NCBI GenBank assembly: GCA_030549795.1
Contig: JAUQQO010000010.1
Span: 1-64,000, forward strand
Direction: 5' to 3'
Length of the DNA stretch: 64,000 nt
From: Pseudomonadota bacterium
Lineage (GTDB): Bacteria; Pseudomonadota; Alphaproteobacteria; Geminicoccales; Geminicoccaceae
Program-made: the position numbers and the translations under genes
In this document: one piece after another, positions 35,638 to 46,014 of the stretch
Layout: every line of letters begins with the position of its first letter
Position numbering within the stretch: position 1 is the first letter of the stretch
Notes under the pieces: generated by a model
What the model saw: only the letters and a program-made list of their open reading frames with translations
Database searches by the model: none
Told to the model about the DNA's origin: nothing

Positions 35638-36341
35638 CGGGATCCCTCGGCGGCGTTACGGCCTAAGAGGATGTAGAAGACCAAAAGCGCCGCGGCGAGG
35701 CCGAACCATGTCGCAGCATAGCCGAGATGAGGGTTCGGCAGGTCCACCACCACCGGCTCGGGCCGTGCGAGCGACTCCGCGCCCGCTTCCGGCTGTTCGA
35801 GCACGAGCAGCAGCGGTTCGGGGTCGAGCTGGAAATGGTCGCCGATCGCCTTGTGGTCGAACGCGTACCAGCGCGGCAAGCTGCGGTCGGGTTGCGGAGT
35901 TGCCCACCCGCCCTGCGGGCCGCGCCGGAGCACGCCCTCGAGCACCCGCGGCCCCATGGGCGGCGGCCGCCGTAACGCCTCCACGAGCCGCTCCTCCGGC
36001 ACAAAGCCCCGATCGATGAAGAGAACGCGGCCGTCCTCGAGGCGAAAGGCGTTGAGCAGTCGGGCCCCCGGCTGCCCGCCGCGTACGACGAAGCCGAGCG
36101 CGAGCGCTGTGTTCGGGAGATAGGCGCCGCTTGCCCGCACGCGGCGAAACTCGAATGTCTCTCCATCGCCAAGCGACGGCGGCAGAGGCTCGGCCGGTGC
36201 ACGCAGCGCCGCCTCGGCGCGCGTTACGAGTTCATTCTTCCATGCGAGCCGCGCAAGTTGCCAGCTCCCGAGCGCGATGAGCACCGCCGTCGCGAAAGCC
36301 CAGGCGAGCGTAAGGGTTAAGCCGGGACGGAAGCGCCGCAC
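35634..36341 (-). CDS. SURF1 family cytochrome oxidase assembly protein
   Basis: This 235-residue protein has N- and C-terminal membrane helices (about 7-27 and 212-230) and a periplasmic domain between. Family motifs are LGSWQLARLAWKN, VLFIDRGFVPEE and the C-terminal NPHLGYAATWFGLAAAL. It helps insert heme a into subunit I. It lies 6 bases after the DUF983 gene in transcription order and overlaps ctaA by four bases. Confidence 0.93.
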   Translation of the reverse strand: MRRFRPGLTLTLAWAFATAVLIALGSWQLARLAWKNELVTRAEAALRAPAEPLPPSLGDGETFEFRRVRASGAYLPNTALALGFVVRGGQPGARLLNAFRLEDGRVLFIDRGFVPEERLVEALRRPPPMGPRVLEGVLRRGPQGGWATPQPDRSLPRWYAFDHKAIGDHFQLDPEPLLLVLEQPEAGAESLARPEPVVVDLPNPHLGYAATWFGLAAALLVFYILLGRNAAEGSR

Positions 36342-36347
36342 CGCCCC

Positions 36348-36746
36348 TTATGCCCCGCCACCCAAGGTATCGCGGCGGTGGCGGTACTGAAGCGCGATCA
36401 GCGTCGCCTTGAGCGGACGCATGAGCGCAAGGGAGAGGAGGAGCCCGAGCGGCAGCCAGACCACGAGGTGCAGCCAGATCGGCCAGGCATAGGCGACTTC
36501 GACCACGAGCGCGGCGCCCACCACGGCGAAGCCGACGAGCAGGATGATGAAGGCAACCGGTCCGTCGCCGCTATCCTGAGCGCTCAGATCGAGCCCGCAC
36601 ACCGAGCAGCGCGGCACAACGCTCAAGAACCCGGAGAACAGTGATCCACGCCCGCACCGCGGACAGCGGCCGGCGAGGCCCGCCGCCCAGGGCGACAGCT
36701 CGCCGGTCTCACTTGCCGCATTCAACCCAAGCCGGTCGTCGCCCAC
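36348..36746 (-). CDS. DUF983 zinc-ribbon membrane protein
   Basis: This 132-residue protein has an N-terminal Cys4 site (CPRCGRGSLF and CSVCGLDL), then two hydrophobic helices (about 66-86 and 92-110). DUF983 genes are regularly found between ctaE and surf1 in alphaproteobacterial oxidase operons; their exact task in assembly is not known. The GTG at 36746 overlaps the ctaE stop by 25 bases; a later start is possible since the first 20 residues are not conserved. Confidence 0.87.
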   Translation of the reverse strand: MGDDRLGLNAASETGELSPWAAGLAGRCPRCGRGSLFSGFLSVVPRCSVCGLDLSAQDSGDGPVAFIILLVGFAVVGAALVVEVAYAWPIWLHLVVWLPLGLLLSLALMRPLKATLIALQYRHRRDTLGGGA

Positions 36747-37588
36747 CGCAGGCTACCGCCCCACCAATAGACCCAGACGAAGAGGAACAGCCACACTACG
36801 TCGACGAAATGCCAGTACCAAGCCGCCGCTTCGAAGCCAACGTGTTTCTCCGGCTTAAGCGTGCCATACCAGGCTCGCATCATCATGACGATCAGGAAAA
36901 TGGTGCCGATCTGCACATGCAGCCCGTGGAAACCGGTTGCCATGTAGAACGTGGATCCGAACATCCCGGATTGCAGCGTGAACCCGTGATGCCAGGCGTG
37001 AATATATTCATAGACCTGAAAGCCAGTGAAGGTCAGGCCGAGAACGACCGTGAGCAAGAGCGCTTTGAACGCTGTCTGTTGGTCGTTGGCCTTGATGGCG
37101 TGATGGGCCCAGGTGACGGTCACACCAGAGGTCAACAGGATGAGCGTGTTGAGAAACGGAACGCCCCAGGTGTAGACCGGCTCGATGCCCTCCGGCGGCC
37201 AGCTCACGGGCACCGTCTCGGGCGGGACCAGAGCGCCCCAGAAGAAAGCCCAGAAGAAGGAAGCGAAGAACAGGACTTCGGAAGTGATGAAGAGCAACAT
37301 GCCGAGGCGCAGCCCGCGCGCCACCACGGGCGTGTGGGCACCGCTGTAAGATTCGCGCAGCACATCGCGCCACCACATGACCATGGTGAAGGCGACGACG
37401 AGCGCACCTGCGAGCGTAACCCATGCGCCACCTGCCCAGCGGTGCATCCACATCACCGCACCGCCGGTGAGCAGCAGAGCCCCGAGGCTCCCGACCAGCG
37501 GCCAAGGGCTCGGATCGACGAGATGGTATGGATGTTTGTGGGCGTGCGCCGCCTCGTGATGGGCCCCCACCGCTATGCTTCCGGCCAT
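36722..37588 (-). CDS. ctaE: Cytochrome c oxidase subunit III
   Basis: The 288-residue protein has seven membrane helices. It shows the conserved HPYHLVDPSPWPL start, the ESYSGAHTPVVARGLRLGMLLFITSEVLFFASFFWAFF core with the Glu near the oxygen channel, and the C-terminal AWYWHFVDVVWLFLF. It stabilises the catalytic core and proton uptake. It follows ctaG after 36 bases in the order ctaG-ctaE-DUF983. Confidence 0.97.
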   Translation of the reverse strand: MAGSIAVGAHHEAAHAHKHPYHLVDPSPWPLVGSLGALLLTGGAVMWMHRWAGGAWVTLAGALVVAFTMVMWWRDVLRESYSGAHTPVVARGLRLGMLLFITSEVLFFASFFWAFFWGALVPPETVPVSWPPEGIEPVYTWGVPFLNTLILLTSGVTVTWAHHAIKANDQQTAFKALLLTVVLGLTFTGFQVYEYIHAWHHGFTLQSGMFGSTFYMATGFHGLHVQIGTIFLIVMMMRAWYGTLKPEKHVGFEAAAWYWHFVDVVWLFLFVWVYWWGGSLRWATTGLG

Positions 37589-37624
37589 GATCCCCCGTCT
37601 CCTTCGGCCATACTCGAGATCACA

Positions 37625-38200
37625 TCAGCTGTTGCCTGCCGTTCCGCGCTGACGCCGCAGCGCCTCGGTCGCCTCGCGGTCAACGAAGAAGGTGTAAGAG
37701 AGCGTGATCTGCCGCACTTCGCGGGTCGCCGGATCCTCCAACATCGCCGGATCGACGAAGAAGGACACGGGCATCTCGACCCGCTCACCCGGCTCGAGAG
37801 TCTGTTGTTCGAAGCAGAAGCAGGCGATTTTGTGGAAGTAGATCCCGACCTTGTGCGGCGTCACATTGAAGGTCGCCATGCCCACCACCGGCTGATTGCT
37901 GCGGTTTTCGGCCTCGTAGAAAGCGAGCCCTTGCTCGCCGGGGCGGATCTCTACGCGCCGCTGCATTGGTTGGAACCGCCACGGCAGATCGCGTGCCACG
38001 TCGGCGTTGAAGTACACCGTCACCGTGGTTTCGGCGGTGCTTCCCGGGAGCGCCTCGGCACGCTGTGTCGTCCCGCCGTAGCCGGTGACCCGACAGAACA
38101 GGTCGTAAAGCGGGACGGCTGCCGCGGTGAGCCCGATCATCACGGCGATCACCGCGATCGCGCCAAGAGCGGTTGCCCGCACACGTCCCGTCCGGCTCAT
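37625..38200 (-). CDS. ctaG: Cytochrome oxidase copper chaperone CtaG/Cox11
   Basis: This 191-residue protein has a single N-terminal membrane helix (about 9-30) and a periplasmic immunoglobulin-like domain. The copper-binding motif is IACFCFEQQTL, and YDLFCRVTGYGG carries the first conserved Cys. It delivers copper to the CuB site of subunit I. Its start overlaps the stop of the 40-residue gene upstream (ATGA). Confidence 0.96.
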   Translation of the reverse strand: MSRTGRVRATALGAIAVIAVMIGLTAAAVPLYDLFCRVTGYGGTTQRAEALPGSTAETTVTVYFNADVARDLPWRFQPMQRRVEIRPGEQGLAFYEAENRSNQPVVGMATFNVTPHKVGIYFHKIACFCFEQQTLEPGERVEMPVSFFVDPAMLEDPATREVRQITLSYTFFVDREATEALRRQRGTAGNS

Positions 38201-38319
38201 CCGAGACTTCCCGAGATGCGCACGATCGTAAGCAGATAGAAGAGGACGACGAGGAGCACGAGCGCTCCGGCGATCAGTAGATTCCGCGCTCGTCGGCGCC
38301 GCAGCTCCTCTTCACTCAT
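38197..38319 (-). CDS. 40-residue single-helix protein between ctaB and ctaG (CoxF-like position)
   Basis: An ATG at 38319 encodes MSEEELRRRRARNLL, then one hydrophobic helix (residues 15-32) and a short polar tail. It begins five bases after the ctaB stop and overlaps ctaG by ATGA, so it is clearly part of the operon. Small proteins at this spot are often labelled CoxF or an oxidase assembly factor; sequence alone cannot confirm a function. It is easily missed because of its size. Confidence 0.75.
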   Translation of the reverse strand: MSEEELRRRRARNLLIAGALVLLVVLFYLLTIVRISGSLG

Positions 38320-38324
38320 CCTGC

Positions 38325-39251
38325 TCACCACCAGCCCAGCGCTCCTGCGCCTATTGCGTGATCTGCCAACATCGCCGCGAAGAGCGCGAACAGATAGACA
38401 ATCGAATAGCGGAAGAGCCGGTTGGCGAGCACATCCGAACCAGACCGCAACACCCGCACGGCGAGGAACACGAAGCGCGCACCGAGAACCAGAGCAATTG
38501 CGCCATAAAGAGGCCCGAGCTCCCCGCTCACGCAGGGAAGGAAAGACGCGCCGACGGTCAACAGCGCATAGAGCAGGATCTGTTGGCTCGTCGCCTTACG
38601 CCCGGAGACGACCGGCAACATGGGGATCCCGGCGCGCCCGTAATCCTTGGTGCGATAGAGCGCGAGAGCCCAGAAATGCGCCGGCGTCCAAAGAAAGATG
38701 ATGGCGAAGAGAACGAGTGGCAGCACGTCCATACTGCCGGTCGCAGCCGCCCAGGCGACCACGGGCGGCAGCGCCCCTGCGGCCCCGCCGATCACGATGT
38801 TCTGCGGCGTGCGCCGCTTGAGCCACATCGTATAGACGAAGACGTAGAAAGCGATCGTCGCCGCCAACAAGCCGGCAGCGAACCAGCCCGCAGCGAGCCC
38901 CATCACCGCGACCGCGAAAGCCGCCAGCATCACCCCGATGCCGAGCGCCTCTTGCGGGGCGATGCGCCCGGCCGCGGTCGGGCGGCCGCGGGTGCGAACC
39001 ATCACCCGATCGATATCGCTATCGAACCAATTGTTGATCGCCGCGCAGGCAGCCGCGCCGGCAGCCAGCGCGAGCATCACCACGCCCGCGAGCAGCGGAT
39101 GCAGGGAGCGCGGCGCGAGCACGAGCGCGACTAAGCTCGTGAACAGCACGAGCTGCATCACCCCGGGCTTGAAGAGGACGAAGAGATCGCGGGCGAGGCC
39201 CTTGACCTCACCCGCGATCCCGACCGTCGCCGCACGCGCCCCCTGCTCCAT
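38325..39251 (-). CDS. ctaB: Heme O synthase (protoheme IX farnesyltransferase)
   Basis: This 308-residue UbiA-type prenyltransferase with about nine helices attaches farnesyl to heme b. Motifs are NNWFDSDIDRVMVRTRGRP (first Asp-rich site), YTMWLKRRTPQNIVIGG, and YRTKDYGRAGIPMLP (second site). It works before CtaA in heme A synthesis. It lies between ctaD (37-base gap) and the small ORF. Confidence 0.97.
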   Translation of the reverse strand: MEQGARAATVGIAGEVKGLARDLFVLFKPGVMQLVLFTSLVALVLAPRSLHPLLAGVVMLALAAGAAACAAINNWFDSDIDRVMVRTRGRPTAAGRIAPQEALGIGVMLAAFAVAVMGLAAGWFAAGLLAATIAFYVFVYTMWLKRRTPQNIVIGGAAGALPPVVAWAAATGSMDVLPLVLFAIIFLWTPAHFWALALYRTKDYGRAGIPMLPVVSGRKATSQQILLYALLTVGASFLPCVSGELGPLYGAIALVLGARFVFLAVRVLRSGSDVLANRLFRYSIVYLFALFAAMLADHAIGAGALGWW

Positions 39252-39288
39252 CCGCTCCGATCCTCGACCTCGCCCAGGCCTTTTGCGA

Positions 39289-40896
<1,608 letters not shown>

Positions 40897-40915
40897 CTAA
40901 CTCGCGTTTCTCCGT

Positions 40916-41743
40916 TTAGTTCGCGGTCGAACTAGCCGCAGCCAGACGCACCGGCTCGCCGACCCGGGCGAACTTCTTTTGCGCCTCTGCGACCCAAGCC
41001 TCGAATTCGGGTTTCGGCACCGCTTTGACGGTAATCGGCATGAAGCCGTGACGGATGCCGCAGAGCTCAGAGCACTGACCGTAATAGGTGCCCGGCTCTT
41101 TGATGTACAACCAAACCTCGTTCAATCGCCCGGGCACGGCGTCGATCTTGACCCCGAAAGCGGGCACCGTCCATGCGTGCAGGACGTCGCTCGCCGTGAC
41201 CTGAACCTTAATGTAGGTTTCAGTTGGGAGCACAACAGGGTTGTCGGTGTCCAAGAGACGCAGCTGACCAGGTTTCAACTCTTCCTCTTCGAGCATCAAG
41301 GCGTCGAAGGTAAAGTTACCGTGGTCGGGATACTCATAAGTCCACAACCACTGCTTGCCGATCGCCTTGATGGTCATCTCCGTCTTCGGCAGTACGTCTT
41401 GGTAATAGAGGAGCTTGAAGGAAGGCACCGCGATGATGACGAGGATGAGCACGGGCACGGCCGTCCACACCACCTCGAGCAGGGTGTTGTGGGTCACCCG
41501 CGAGGGCACGGGATTGCGGTCTTCACGAAAGCGCCAGCTCGCATAGAGCAGAAGCGCCAGCACGAACAGGGTGATCGCGGTGATGATCCACAACAAGAGT
41601 TCGTGGAAGCTCGCCACCCGCTCCATGATCGGCGTCGCCGCCGGCTGCAGACCGATCTGCCATGGCTGCGGTGCCGCGGCGTGAGCAGGGGCAGCCGCCG
41701 CGAGCAACAAGGCGATCACCGAAGCTGAGAGTTTCGCCAACAT
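40916..41743 (-). CDS. ctaC: Cytochrome c oxidase subunit II
   Basis: The 275-residue subunit has a signal peptide (residues 1-22), two helices (about 45-65 and 88-108) and a periplasmic cupredoxin domain. The CuA site is CSELCGIRHGFM with a His upstream in SDVLHAW, and the aromatic electron-entry patch IGKQWLWTYEYPDH is intact. It has no fused cytochrome c. The ATG at 41743 has AAGGG before it; the longer frame to 41914 has no conserved residues. It opens the oxidase operon. In the 213-base upstream gap a short inverted repeat (GACA-GAT-TGTC, 41861-41871) and an A/T-rich patch are the only candidates for control sites. Confidence 0.96.
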   Translation of the reverse strand: MLAKLSASVIALLLAAAAPAHAAAPQPWQIGLQPAATPIMERVASFHELLLWIITAITLFVLALLLYASWRFREDRNPVPSRVTHNTLLEVVWTAVPVLILVIIAVPSFKLLYYQDVLPKTEMTIKAIGKQWLWTYEYPDHGNFTFDALMLEEEELKPGQLRLLDTDNPVVLPTETYIKVQVTASDVLHAWTVPAFGVKIDAVPGRLNEVWLYIKEPGTYYGQCSELCGIRHGFMPITVKAVPKPEFEAWVAEAQKKFARVGEPVRLAAASSTAN

Positions 41744-41933
41744 GCCCTTCGGAGTCCCTAACTTCGACGGCGCGAACGGCCGCCGGACGATCGTCTCGCC
41801 GCCTTCCCTTCGGCGAACCGGTGTTTTCGAGGATAGGCGGCGCCGTCCCCCCTCGCGCGTGACAGATTGTCGCAAAATCGCTGCTCTCTGTTCGCACAGG
41901 GCTAAAAAAGGCACTGCCGCGAACCGGCCTCTC

Positions 41934-41954
41934 CCGCAAGCCCCCCGCTTGCGG
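41934..41954 (-). terminator. Hairpin directly after rsmE
   Basis: CCGCAAG (41934-41940) and CTTGCGG (41948-41954) form a perfect seven-base stem with a C-rich loop just downstream of the rsmE stop. In the minus-strand direction a T6 tract follows only about 25 bases later, so this is an imperfect terminator separating rsmE from the cta operon. Confidence 0.45.
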
Positions 41955-41956
41955 CG

Positions 41957-42733
41957 CTAGCGCGGCCTTTGCGCGAGCGCGTAGGCAACCAGAAGAAAGA
42001 GTGCCGCCGTCTCGCTCCGCAAGATCCGCGGACCCAAGCTCACCCGGCGGGTACCGGATCGCGCCGCCAACAGTGCCCGCTCTTCGGGCGCAAATCCGCC
42101 TTCCGGGCCGACCAAGAGCGCGGCATCAGGGGGAATCGGCGGCACCGAGGCGATCGGTTCGCCTCCCGCCTCGTCCGCTACGACGAGGGTGCCATCCGCC
42201 GGCAGCGCTGCGAGAAACCGCGCGAGATCGCCAAAGATGGCAAATTCGGGCAGGCTCAACCGTCCGCACTGTTCCGCCGCCTCGATCGCGATCGCTCGCA
42301 GCCGCTCGCTGCGCTCGAGCCGCACGACGCAGCGCCGCGTTGTCACAAGCGCGATCCGCGCGACGCCGAGCTCGACCGCCTTTTCCACGAGCCAATCGAG
42401 GCGATTGGCGCGAATGGGGGCGATCGCGAGCTGCGGCCCGGGCTCGCGGATCGGAGCGCGCAGCTGCTCCGCGAGCCGCACTTCCGCGCTGCGGCGGTCG
42501 AGGCGCAGGAGAATCCCCAGCCATTCGCCGCTCGCCGGGTTGAATAGGCGCACGGGATCGCCCGGGCGCAGGCGCAGCACATGGACGAGCTGGTGTGTGC
42601 GCGCGCGATCGAGCAGGACATGGCCACCGCTGTCGAGTTCGCCTTCGATGAAAAAGCGCGGCGCGCGGGCGAGAGCCGCGATCGGCTTGCTCGCCGCCTT
42701 TGGTGACGTAGAAGAGGGGCCATGCGCAGCCAA
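41957..42733 (-). CDS. rsmE: 16S rRNA m3U1498 methyltransferase RsmE
   Basis: This SPOUT-class methyltransferase has an N-terminal PUA-like domain (RFFIEGEL; HQLVHVLRLRPGDPVRLFN) and the C-terminal knot motifs LVGPEGGFAPEE and VSLGPRILRSETAAL. It methylates U1498 of 16S rRNA. The start is doubtful: there is no ATG/GTG close to the conserved RFFIEG. The nearest candidate is the TTG at 42733, giving 258 residues and overlapping the divergent ubiA start by 12 bases. The ATG at 42874 would give 305 residues with an unusual head antisense to ubiA. Confidence 0.85.
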   Translation of the reverse strand: MAAHGPSSTSPKAASKPIAALARAPRFFIEGELDSGGHVLLDRARTHQLVHVLRLRPGDPVRLFNPASGEWLGILLRLDRRSAEVRLAEQLRAPIREPGPQLAIAPIRANRLDWLVEKAVELGVARIALVTTRRCVVRLERSERLRAIAIEAAEQCGRLSLPEFAIFGDLARFLAALPADGTLVVADEAGGEPIASVPPIPPDAALLVGPEGGFAPEERALLAARSGTRRVSLGPRILRSETAALFLLVAYALAQRPR

Positions 42734-43645
42734 TCGCCCGAATTCCTGCTCGCCGATCAGCAGCTCGGTTGGGTCGGTCGACTGCCCCCGCGCCTGCGCG
42801 ATCTCGCCATGCTCGCGCGCTGGGACCGACCGATCGGCACCTGGCTGCTGCTCCTTCCCTGCTTTTGGGGTCAAGCGCTCGCTCCCGGACTGCCCGATCC
42901 CTGGTACGCCTTCCTGTTCGCCCTCGGCGCCGTAGCCATGCGCGGTGCGGGCTGCACCATCAATGATCTTTGGGATCGCGAATTCGACCGCAAAGTCGCG
43001 CGCACCGCCAACCGCCCGCTCGCCGCCGGCCGCGTGCGCATCGGCGAAGCCTTGGCCTTTGCCGCCGCACAGTCGCTTGTGGGCCTCTTCGTGCTCCTGC
43101 AGCTGCCGCGCGAAGCGGTTTGGGTCGGTCTTTTGAGCGTGCCCTTGATCATCGTCTATCCCTTGATGAAGCGGATCACCTTTTGGCCGCAGGCGGTGTT
43201 GGGCGTGACCTTCAATTGGGGCGTGCTCGTGGGCTACTTAGCCGAGACCGGCACCGCTGATCTCGCCATGATCCTCCTCTACCTGGCCGGCGTCGCCTGG
43301 ACACTCGGCTATGACACCATCTACGCGCACCAGGACAAACAGGACGACCGCATCGTAGGCGTGCGCTCGACCGCGCTTCTCTTCGGGGCGCGCACCGTGC
43401 CCTGGCTGATCGTCTTTTATGGAAGCATGCTCCTGCTGCTGGCCGCCTCTGCATTGGTTGCCGGGAAGGGCTTCGGCTTTTGGCTCCTGTTACCCCTGGT
43501 CGCATGGAGCCTTTTGCGCCAGCTCGTGCGCTTGGATCTGGATGATCCGCAGGATTGCATCCGCCGCTTCCGCATGAACCGGCTCACCGGGATTCTCGTC
43601 ACCGCGGCGCTTATGGCCGGCGAAGTAAGCCGCGGTACCGCCTGA
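42722..43645 (+). CDS. ubiA: 4-hydroxybenzoate polyprenyltransferase
   Basis: This 307-residue membrane enzyme of ubiquinone synthesis has about nine helices. The first Asp-rich motif is NDLWDREFDRKVARTANRPL and the second is YDTIYAHQDKQDDRIVGVRST, both typical of UbiA rather than CtaB. The ATG at 42722 has a good GAGGGG site. It is head-to-head with rsmE and followed six bases later by the ycjX-like gene. Confidence 0.96.
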   Translation: MRSQSPEFLLADQQLGWVGRLPPRLRDLAMLARWDRPIGTWLLLLPCFWGQALAPGLPDPWYAFLFALGAVAMRGAGCTINDLWDREFDRKVARTANRPLAAGRVRIGEALAFAAAQSLVGLFVLLQLPREAVWVGLLSVPLIIVYPLMKRITFWPQAVLGVTFNWGVLVGYLAETGTADLAMILLYLAGVAWTLGYDTIYAHQDKQDDRIVGVRSTALLFGARTVPWLIVFYGSMLLLLAASALVAGKGFGFWLLLPLVAWSLLRQLVRLDLDDPQDCIRRFRMNRLTGILVTAALMAGEVSRGTA

Positions 43646-43651
43646 GCCCTC

Positions 43652-45040
43652 ATGCGATACGAAAACCGCGATCGTCTTTCGCCTGGACGTCTCTTCGAAC
43701 TCGCCTCCGAGCTCACGCGACGCGCTCGAGATCGCGAACTCAAGCTCGCGGTCACCGGGCTTCGGCGCAGCGGCAAGACGGTGTTCACGACCCTGCTCGT
43801 CCGGCATCTCTTGGATGGAAGCGGGCTTCCCTTCCTCTCGGCGGCTCGAGAGGGCCGCTATCTCGGCGCCAAGATCCTGCCCTTAAGAGAAGAGGAAGCG
43901 TTCCCTTTCGACCGCTTCGAGGAAGCCTTAAGCACCGATCCGCCGCGCTGGCCGGAGCCCACCGAGCGGCTCTCTCGCTTGCGCATAGCGATAAGGGTCC
44001 GCAGCCCCGCTTCACTTAGCCGGCGGCTTAAGCCCTATCGCGAGCTCACGCTCGAGATCGTCGACTATCCCGGCGAGTGGCTCTTGGACCTCCCCCTCTT
44101 AATCCAGAGTTTCGAGGAGTTCAGCTACGAGGCCTTTGCGCTCGCGAGCGCCAAGCCGCGCGCCGAGCTCGCATCTGCGTGGCTTGCGCGCGCCCATGAG
44201 GTCGATCAGACGGGCCCCGCCGATCCGCTCGCCATCGCATCGCTTGTGCGCGCCTATCGCGACTATCTCGGCGCCTGCCGAGACCGGCTCGGCCTCTTCT
44301 ACCTCGTGCCCGGCCGTTTTCTCGCGCCGGGCGAGCTCGCCGAGCACCCCGCGCTGTGCTTCGCGCCACTGCCGCCCGCGCCCTTGGTTCCAGGCAGTTT
44401 GCGCGCTGCGATGATCGAAGCCTTCACGCGCTATCGCGAGGAGATCGTGCGCCCCTTCTTCGCTCGCCATTTCTCCGGCTTCGATCGCCAGATCGTGCTC
44501 GTCGATCTTTTGACCGCTCTCAACGCCGGGCCGGCCCATTTCGCCGATCTCAGACGCGCCCTCGAGCGGGTAATGTATAGCTTCCGCTATGGCCGCAATG
44601 GCCTTCTCGCGCGTTTGTTCGCGCCCAAGATCGATCGGCTGCTGTTCGCGGCGAGCAAGGCCGATCACGTCGCCCCGAGCCAGCACGCGGCCTTAAAACA
44701 GCTCCTTGAGCGGCTCGTCGTTTCTGCCCACCGGGCCGCCCGCTTCGAAGGGGTCGAGATGGCCTTTTTGGCCTTGAGCGCGCTGCGCGCGACCGAAGTC
44801 GTGCGCACCGATCACGGAGGACAGATCCTCTCCTGTCTTAAGGGTCGGCCGCTCGACAGCGAGCGCGAGGTGGTGCTGTACACCGGTGAGATCCCACCCG
44901 ATTTGCCGGAGCCCGAGGACTGGACGAGCGGTCGCTTCCGCTTTCGCGCCTTCGCGCCCTGTCGGCTCGTGCCCGGCCGGCCCGCGCCGCACATCAACCT
45001 CGATCAGGCCCTCGAGTTCCTGCTCGGTGACAAGCTGTGA
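43652..45040 (+). CDS. YcjX/DUF463 P-loop protein
   Basis: The 462-residue protein has a P-loop LAVTGLRRSGKTVFTT (residues 31-46) and the family-specific ELTLEIVDYPGEWLLDLPLL segment. The C-terminus reads HINLDQALEFLLGDKL. YcjX proteins bind nucleotide and are linked to stress responses in enterobacteria. They nearly always sit upstream of a DUF697 membrane protein, as here (ATGA overlap). The function is not established. Confidence 0.9.
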   Translation: MRYENRDRLSPGRLFELASELTRRARDRELKLAVTGLRRSGKTVFTTLLVRHLLDGSGLPFLSAAREGRYLGAKILPLREEEAFPFDRFEEALSTDPPRWPEPTERLSRLRIAIRVRSPASLSRRLKPYRELTLEIVDYPGEWLLDLPLLIQSFEEFSYEAFALASAKPRAELASAWLARAHEVDQTGPADPLAIASLVRAYRDYLGACRDRLGLFYLVPGRFLAPGELAEHPALCFAPLPPAPLVPGSLRAAMIEAFTRYREEIVRPFFARHFSGFDRQIVLVDLLTALNAGPAHFADLRRALERVMYSFRYGRNGLLARLFAPKIDRLLFAASKADHVAPSQHAALKQLLERLVVSAHRAARFEGVEMAFLALSALRATEVVRTDHGGQILSCLKGRPLDSEREVVLYTGEIPPDLPEPEDWTSGRFRFRAFAPCRLVPGRPAPHINLDQALEFLLGDKL

Positions 45041-46008
45041 TGAGCGCCAAGCGCCCCGAGCCCGCTCCTTTCGAACTCGATGCCGCAACCGCGCGCATCC
45101 TTCCCGAGCCCGATCCCGAACCGCTCGCCCTCGCGCGCGAGCCCGAGACAGCCGCCTCGACCCCGCCCCCGCCCTCACGCCTGCCCTGGGTGCTCGGCTT
45201 CGGACTGTTGGGCCTTCTCCTTGTGCAAGCGGCGCTTTTCGTCGAGGAGCTCGTGCGCGCGCGGCCCATCATGGGAGGGGTGTTCGCCCTTCTGCTTGCG
45301 CTCGTGAGCGCAAGCGCAGCGCTCCTCGTCCTGCGGAGCTGGCGCGCCGTGCGCCGCCTGCACGGCCGCGCCCGCCATCGCGCGCGGGCCGCGCGGCTCA
45401 TCGCCTCCGAGCTGCCGCGGGAGGCGGCAGCTTTGCTCGCCGAGGTGGCGCGCGAGCTTCCCCCCACGCCGCAGACGACCGCCAATCTCGCCCGCTATCG
45501 CGCCTATGCGCACGATGCGCTCGCCGATCGCGAGCGGATCGTGCTCTTCGAGCGCAGCGTCCTCGCGCCCTTGGACCGGCAAGCCTATCGCTGCATCTTC
45601 ACAAGCGCCCGCGACGTTGGGCTGTTGACGGCGCTGAGCCCGGTGGGCCTCCTCGATGGTCTCTTCGTCGCCTGGCGCAGCCTCGAGCTTATTAAGACCC
45701 TCGCCCGACTGTATGGTGTTACCCCCTCGCCGCTCGTCGTGCTCGCGCTTGTGCGCAGCGGTCTGCGCAACGTCGCGCTCGCCGGCCTAGCCGAGCTGGC
45801 CTCTGAAGCCGCGCTCGAGCAGGCGGGTGCTTCGCTTTTGAGCGCCTTGTCGCTGCGCGCCGGTCAGGGTGCGGGCAACGCGATTCTGCTCGCCCGGCTG
45901 GGCCTCGAAGCGATGCGGGCGCTGCGCCCTCTGCCCTTTACCGCCGAGAAGCCGCCGAGCCTTGCGCAGCTGCGCAAGGCGCTCGCCGAGCCGCCCCGCG
46001 CCGAGTGA
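45037..46008 (+). CDS. DUF697/YcjF-like membrane protein
   Basis: This 323-residue protein has a Pro/Glu-rich cytoplasmic N-terminus and two helices (about 48-68 and 82-105). The C-terminal DUF697 domain contains ISPVGLLDGLFVAWRSLELI-type text, seen as ALSPVGLLDGLFVAWRSL, and VTPSPLVVLALVRSGLRNVA. It is co-translated with the ycjX-like gene. It converges on gltB with only six bases between stop codons. Confidence 0.87.
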   Translation: MMSAKRPEPAPFELDAATARILPEPDPEPLALAREPETAASTPPPPSRLPWVLGFGLLGLLLVQAALFVEELVRARPIMGGVFALLLALVSASAALLVLRSWRAVRRLHGRARHRARAARLIASELPREAAALLAEVARELPPTPQTTANLARYRAYAHDALADRERIVLFERSVLAPLDRQAYRCIFTSARDVGLLTALSPVGLLDGLFVAWRSLELIKTLARLYGVTPSPLVVLALVRSGLRNVALAGLAELASEAALEQAGASLLSALSLRAGQGAGNAILLARLGLEAMRALRPLPFTAEKPPSLAQLRKALAEPPRAE

Positions 46009-46014
46009 TGGGGC

